Of a stretch of DNA of 64,000 nucleotides, positions 15,001 through 21,000 are shown one piece after another; the stretch's first letter is position 1; each line of letters begins with the position of its first letter. The DNA is from Apteryx mantelli (taxonomy: Eukaryota > Chordata > Aves > Apterygiformes > Apterygidae): the NCBI RefSeq assembly GCF_036417845.1, contig NC_089981.1:23084001-23148000 (forward strand). Direction: 5' to 3'. The position numbers and the translations under genes are program-made. The notes under the pieces were generated by a model. The model had not been told where the DNA came from and did no database searches. It saw nothing but the letters and a program-made list of their open reading frames with translations.

Positions 15001-18000
15001 CCCTCCCCGAGTCAAAATGGACAACCACTGCAGGCACAACGGCTGTCCCCAGGACCTCTGCCCCTCCCGCTGAGGGCACGACCACCATCAAGCCCACTCC
15101 AACAGTGCCCACCACACCCACCAGCACTGCTGTCACCTCCGGGACCTCTCCTCCCCCAACAGAAGGAACAACCACCATTACACCAACACCAACCGTGCCC
15201 ACCTCACCCGCAAGCACGGCCATCACCACCTCCACCAGCTGCCAGCCACGCTGTGCCTGGACACAGTGGTTTGACGTGGACTTCCCTAGCTCTGGCAGCG
15301 AGGAAGGAGACATGGAGACCTTTGAGAACATCCGAGCTGCCGGCTTCCAAATATGTGCAAAGCCTAAAGACATCGAGTGCCGGGCCGAAAACTACCCTGA
15401 CACCAGCCTGGAGAACCTGGGCCAGCAACTTCAGTGCAGCCTCGACATTGGGCTGGTGTGCAGAAACGAGGATCAGATCAGCAAGTACCCCATGTGCTTC
15501 AACTACCAGGTCAGGCTGTACTGCTGTGACCAGCAACACTGCGAGACAACCGTAGCACCCCCACGCACCACCACAAGGTCCCCAACCACGCCCTCTCCCA
15601 CAGAAACCTCCACTGCAGCAACTGAGACTCCAGCACCAACTACCACCGCCTCCACCCTCCCCGAGTCAAAATGGACAACCACTGCAGGCACTACAATCAT
15701 TCTTCCAAGCTCTGCTTCTTCTACTGGACAAGGTACTGCCACCACTTCTTTTCCAACAAGTATTTTTACCTCAAGCAGCCCAGATATGTCATTGTCTTCT
15801 TCTGAAAAGGTTACAAGTAGTTATTTCAATATAATAACATTGCTATTGTTACCTATTACCTGTGACTCCTTCCACCGCTATCTCTATTTCTTCTTACATC
15901 AATGATTTTTTTTATCTGTCAGTCTTTCTGATACTTGTAACTGTGTTAAACAACTCTGTAAATGGACCCTGCAGTTTGACATTATTTACCCTGAATTTCA
16001 GGAAGATAATGGTGACTGAAATTTTCAAAAACATTAGAGGTAAAGGGCTCTGGTGTGCAGAAACGAGGATCAGATCAGCAAGTACCCCATGTGCTTCAAC
16101 TACCAGGTCAGGCTGTACTGCTGTGACCAGCAACACTGTGAGACAACTGTAGCACCCCCACGCACCACCACAAGGTCCCCAACCACGCCCTCTCCCACAG
16201 AAACCTCCACTGCAGCAACTGAGACTCCAGCACCAACTACTACTGCCTCCACCCGCCCCGAGTCATGTGCTTCCATCCCCTTTAGTTCCCATCGTCTGGG
16301 ATTTATCAAACCCTAGATGATATTCAGTGTAGAGCTAAGAGATTTCCAAAGTCTCCACTTAGTGAAGTGGTAAAATAGTTGAATGTAACAAAAATGTTAT
16401 TTTGATCTACCGGAATGTTGAACAGACCCCTCCATTATGTTACAGTTATGAAATCACAATCCTGTGCTGTGAACTAAAGTATATTTTGTGCTCAACAGTA
16501 TCTACAACTGGTACACCACAATCAACTCACCTTACAAGAAGCACTTCTGCAACCTTCAGTTCTTCTCCCAGCACACCTTTTACATTAAGTCAAACAACTC
16601 CATGTTTTTGTCATGTGCATGGTGATTTGTTTTCTCCTGGTAAGTTTTTTATTTTACGGTTATAAAAATTTTCAGACATAATATGAACCCTTAGGACTGT
16701 ATTCAATTAAACCTAACACTCAACATCATCTAAAAATAGAACTTTTTATACATATATTTTTGCAATATTTTCTTGTTTTTTTCTAAATATTTTCATTTTT
16801 CCTTTAATTTCTCCTCTAATTTTCCTCTGCAGGGGAAGTTGTATACAACAGAACAGATAGAGCTGGCTGTAATTTTTATGCACTGTGCAACAAGGAATGT
16901 GAAGTTGACCCATTTCAAGGGCCATGTCCTTCAACAACTCCTTTCACTTCAGCAACCTCAGGAACTACAACACAAGCCTCATCATCTGCACAACCTGTAT
17001 TTTCTTCTGCCTCACCAACCACAGCAACATCACTCACAACTTCAGTAGAAAGAAGCTGTACTGATGTCAATCCTCCACGAAAGGTGGTTCCCCTATTTTT
17101 TTCTAATATATCACCACTGCCAAAACCTAGCCTAATTTCTGTACTCTCATAGCCAATTCAACCTGCATGTATTTCAGTACCAAATTTGTTCATCTTACAA
17201 ATGACCTGATACTGTATATTTCTTCAACCTGGCACCACCAGACTTTTAAGTAATAGAGATGAAAATGCTCACTAATACAACAGCAGAGACTTTTTTAATA
17301 AAAGAAATTTAGACATCATGGCAATAAGTAGGCCAGCTATAAAAATGTTAGAATCTTATTCCTTCTACACATAAGATAATTCTGTGATTTAGCTGTGATT
17401 CAGCTTGTCTATTCTTAAGGCCTGAAATCATATGCTAGGAAAATGCTAATCTGAAAGCCCTGTCAGTTTTGAGAGTCTAACTCAAGTTGACTCAGAATAA
17501 CTGGAGTGAAAGAATGCTTATGAGTAAATCATTTATATAATTTCAGCCTGGAGAGAAATGGAGGAGCGAATGCCGGGAGTGTGTCTGTGACCCACTCACT
17601 GTTACTGTGCAGTGCCAGCCACTCCCATGCCAAACAAATGAGCTACCCGTTTGTCCAAAAGGGTTTGTTGCCATGTCTGTACTACCAAAAGACCCATGTT
17701 GTCCTGAATTTGAATGCCGTAAGTATTAAAAATGCATATATATATACACACACACAAGGCTACGTACTGTGGTAAATTACACTTCCACTTCTGTTGTTAT
17801 TTAAGCAGGTGTTGCATATATCACAGTAATGTCAAAACTTTCCTTACATTGTTATGGTTCAGTGAACAAACATCCATTTTTGGCTAAATATACTTTAGAA
17901 GTTGATTTAAAAACAAAATGTTATTTTCGATGAAAGTTTGCTGACAGAACTGGAATGGGTGGGAGAGCTGGATAATATCTGGAGACTTCAAGTAGTTGAT

Positions 18001-21000
18001 ATTGCTCAAGTATCTCTTTATCTGCATATTGTAAAGGTTATTAATATAATTCATTTAATATTATTAATGCAACATTGTAGCACACTAACATTAGTCTAAC
18101 TAGAGCTAAACAAAGATGCATAAACATAAGAATAAGCAAGCAGAGAGCTTAATAGTTAAGTACGAAAGCAAGTAACACGGAAGCAACATTACCAAGTGAA
18201 TCAATTTCTTTTTCATAAAGCAGTACATCAACAATTCAATTATATTTACACTACTGTGATATGCTCATAAGAATTTAAAAATCCACCAGTTATATATGTT
18301 TATCTATATACAAGAACCAAGAGGAACAGGTAGCCATAAATTAAGCCTGAAACACGAAGTTCAAAACAAAGGAATAGCCGAGTTCAAAGTGATTCTATGA
18401 AAGACACGAATGGGCTCTGTCATATTGTCAAATTATTTTATAGCACCCCAGTAAGCAATAAAGCCTTTTCCACTCAATCTTCCATCCAAGCCCCATTCTG
18501 AGAGGACACAAAGAATCAATAGCAAAGACATGTTTTAAAGTTACTGGACTTCCAGGGTTTGAATAGGAGACAACTAACTGAATTTTAAGAGAATCCAATA
18601 TCTGAAGGGAAAGAAAGGTATTTCTCAGGTGTAGCTCAAGTTTGATATAATTTTTCCTCAACTCACCTAGTTCATTTCAAAGATATGCCCTTTACTTCAA
18701 CATCTGGTTATAATAAAAATGAGGTTTAAGTATACAGCCTTTGAGTTCTCCAAAATCACTCTGTGCTATTAACAATCCTTGATAACATCTTTATATCTTC
18801 GCTTCTCGGTTAATCTCAAAGTTTGAGCTTATTTTGCACTTTTTTGTTTTTTTTTTCAGATATGATACCTGATATTTGTGTGATTAATGATACAGTTTAC
18901 ACGGTAAGAATACTATACTTACAATGGTATATTGCTAAGAGTGAAGTATGCACCCTTTCAATCACAAAAGCCATTTAGAAAACTCTTTTTCCCATGCGTG
19001 TCCTTTCAACTTTAACCCAGAACTGAAAATTATTTTTTTCTGATGTTAAAAACAAAACCATTACAGAAAAGTTCCTCAACAAGGAGTGTAAAATAAGAGT
19101 GCACCATTTTTAGCGACATACTTTTTTTGTGCTTTCTCCCACTTCTGGAATTAAATTTTCCAGGGGAGCAGATGAATTGTCCAAACTCATCTGTTCTTTG
19201 AAATAAGCTCTGAGTCCCCTCAAAAATAATCCAGGATTTTTGCTTGAATTGGTATCTAAATCTTTTGCTAAAATTGATACCTAAGCTTTTTAGTCAAAAT
19301 TTAAGCACTGGAACCTCTTTCAGAAAAACTGAAGTCCAGGTGTAAACTGGTATCTCTCCTTATGTATCCGCATATGTATCCAATTATTATACTCTCTATT
19401 TGTAAGTTGTTATTGTTTTATAGCAACTATGACTTACAGGGAAAAATTCATCTTAAATGGAGCATTGAAAAGCTGGTAAAATAATGAGGCAGTTCAAAAT
19501 AGTCTTATCTGTTTTTTAGCATTTTACTCTTCTACATAATATTTTATATTGTTTTGGTTAGTTTCCTCCTAACATTTGTTTTTTATAAGGCATACTGCAA
19601 AACAACTTTATGTTCCAAGCTAGTTGAGCAACTTAGTCGCACTTGCATTTCAGTAAACTTAACTCCACTTACACATTATACAGAGACTGTTTTCATTTGA
19701 ATATTCTTTTTTTCCATCTTCCAGGTTGGAATGTCCACAGTAATTGATTCATGTAAGAATTGTACCTGCACTTCTGAAAAAGATCCAGTGACTAGCAGGA
19801 ACATTCTGCAATGTGAACCAGTTCATTGTGAAACATCTTGCCCCCTGGTGAGTTCAGATCCTCTAGACTGTGCAGTCAGCCCCCAGTTACCGGAAGACCA
19901 GAATTCTCTGCCATTGCCTCAATATACTTTCTCTTTCATCTCCTCGTGACTAGGGTCATGAATATAAGAGAGAGGACGGCGAGTGCTGTGGGAAGTGCGT
20001 TGAAGCAGCCTGCAGAATCAAACTAAGTAATAACACTGTTCAGGTGCTCAATGTAAGTATCCCTTTTAATTGTCAGACCTCTGTTTTAGTCAGTACAGGT
20101 TAGAACAGCTAACAGTCAACTTGCATCCCTTCCTAGTAAGAACTAATTAACATAGAGATTACTCTGTGAAAACTAGAGGCCAGTTTTCAGAACTGAACAC
20201 TTAATTAGAAAAACAAATCCTTGATATATGTGCTTAACTAGGCAGTGAAAAGAGGACAGACATCAATTACAGATTTCTAATTTGTAACCTGAGTTTTGAG
20301 ACCCAAGATCTAAGCTTTCAACCAAGCCACGGTTGAAAGTGTGGCATTTCCCCTTCGCCACTTGAAAGAATTTTGGAAGAATCTGGTAATCTTTGAGGTG
20401 TAGGAATTTAATTAGTTCAGTCATTTTTTAAATAACCATACTATACTTGATAACAATGCAGAAATAATACTTATGTTCTTTTCTCTTAATCTTAGCTTGA
20501 TGAGATCCTGCCACTTGATCTCTGCAGCTATTACAAATGTGAGAAAATTGAAGATCAATTTGTTGCAGTCCAAACTAAAAAGACATGCCCTGAATTCAAG
20601 CAAGGAGAGTGTGATCCTGTAAGTTTTAATCAATTTTTCATCTATTGAATGCAACGTCAAAGAACAAGGAGGAAAAGATAAGGTAGAACATGACAAAATT
20701 GCTTTCACTAAAGTTTCAGGAAAGCCTTAAGAATTGAATCAATCTTGCTGTAGCATTACTAATAAGAGAAGCTTAGTATTTTCATATGAGGCTACAGGGA
20801 TGCAAAACTTCTATGGCAGGGACACAGCCATCAAGACAGTCATGGTTTCATTCAGTGTTCATCATAGACGAGCCTTCTGACCAGTAATAATAATGCTAAC
20901 CAGTATTCATACTCCCGCTTTTATCATCTATGCGCTAATACAAAACCTTCCTCTACGTTTCTGCAAAGGATGAAGCAGAGACTACTCCTGATGGCTGCTG

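Noticed and set aside
9824..15745. Repeated open frames of 100-174 codons on the - strand and in another + frame across the central exon
   Set aside because: They recur every 654 bp with the array and are by-products of repeating a stop-poor, C-rich sequence; they carry no family motif.
15733..15905. Extension of the central exon to the stop at 15903-15905
   Set aside because: This would end the mucin without its C-terminal knot, and the last residues are hydrophobic. A donor at 15733 gives a phase-correct join to 16499.
16053..16316. 87-codon open frame starting MCRNEDQ as a separate gene or exon
   Set aside because: It is the 216-bp array fragment inside the fossil CysD. It has no in-frame splice partners and the surrounding domain is frameshifted.
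18390..18420. Possible CR1 3'-end remnant (GTGATTCTATGAAAG)
   Set aside because: Only about 12 bp resemble the CR1 terminus and no upstream CR1 sequence accompanies it.
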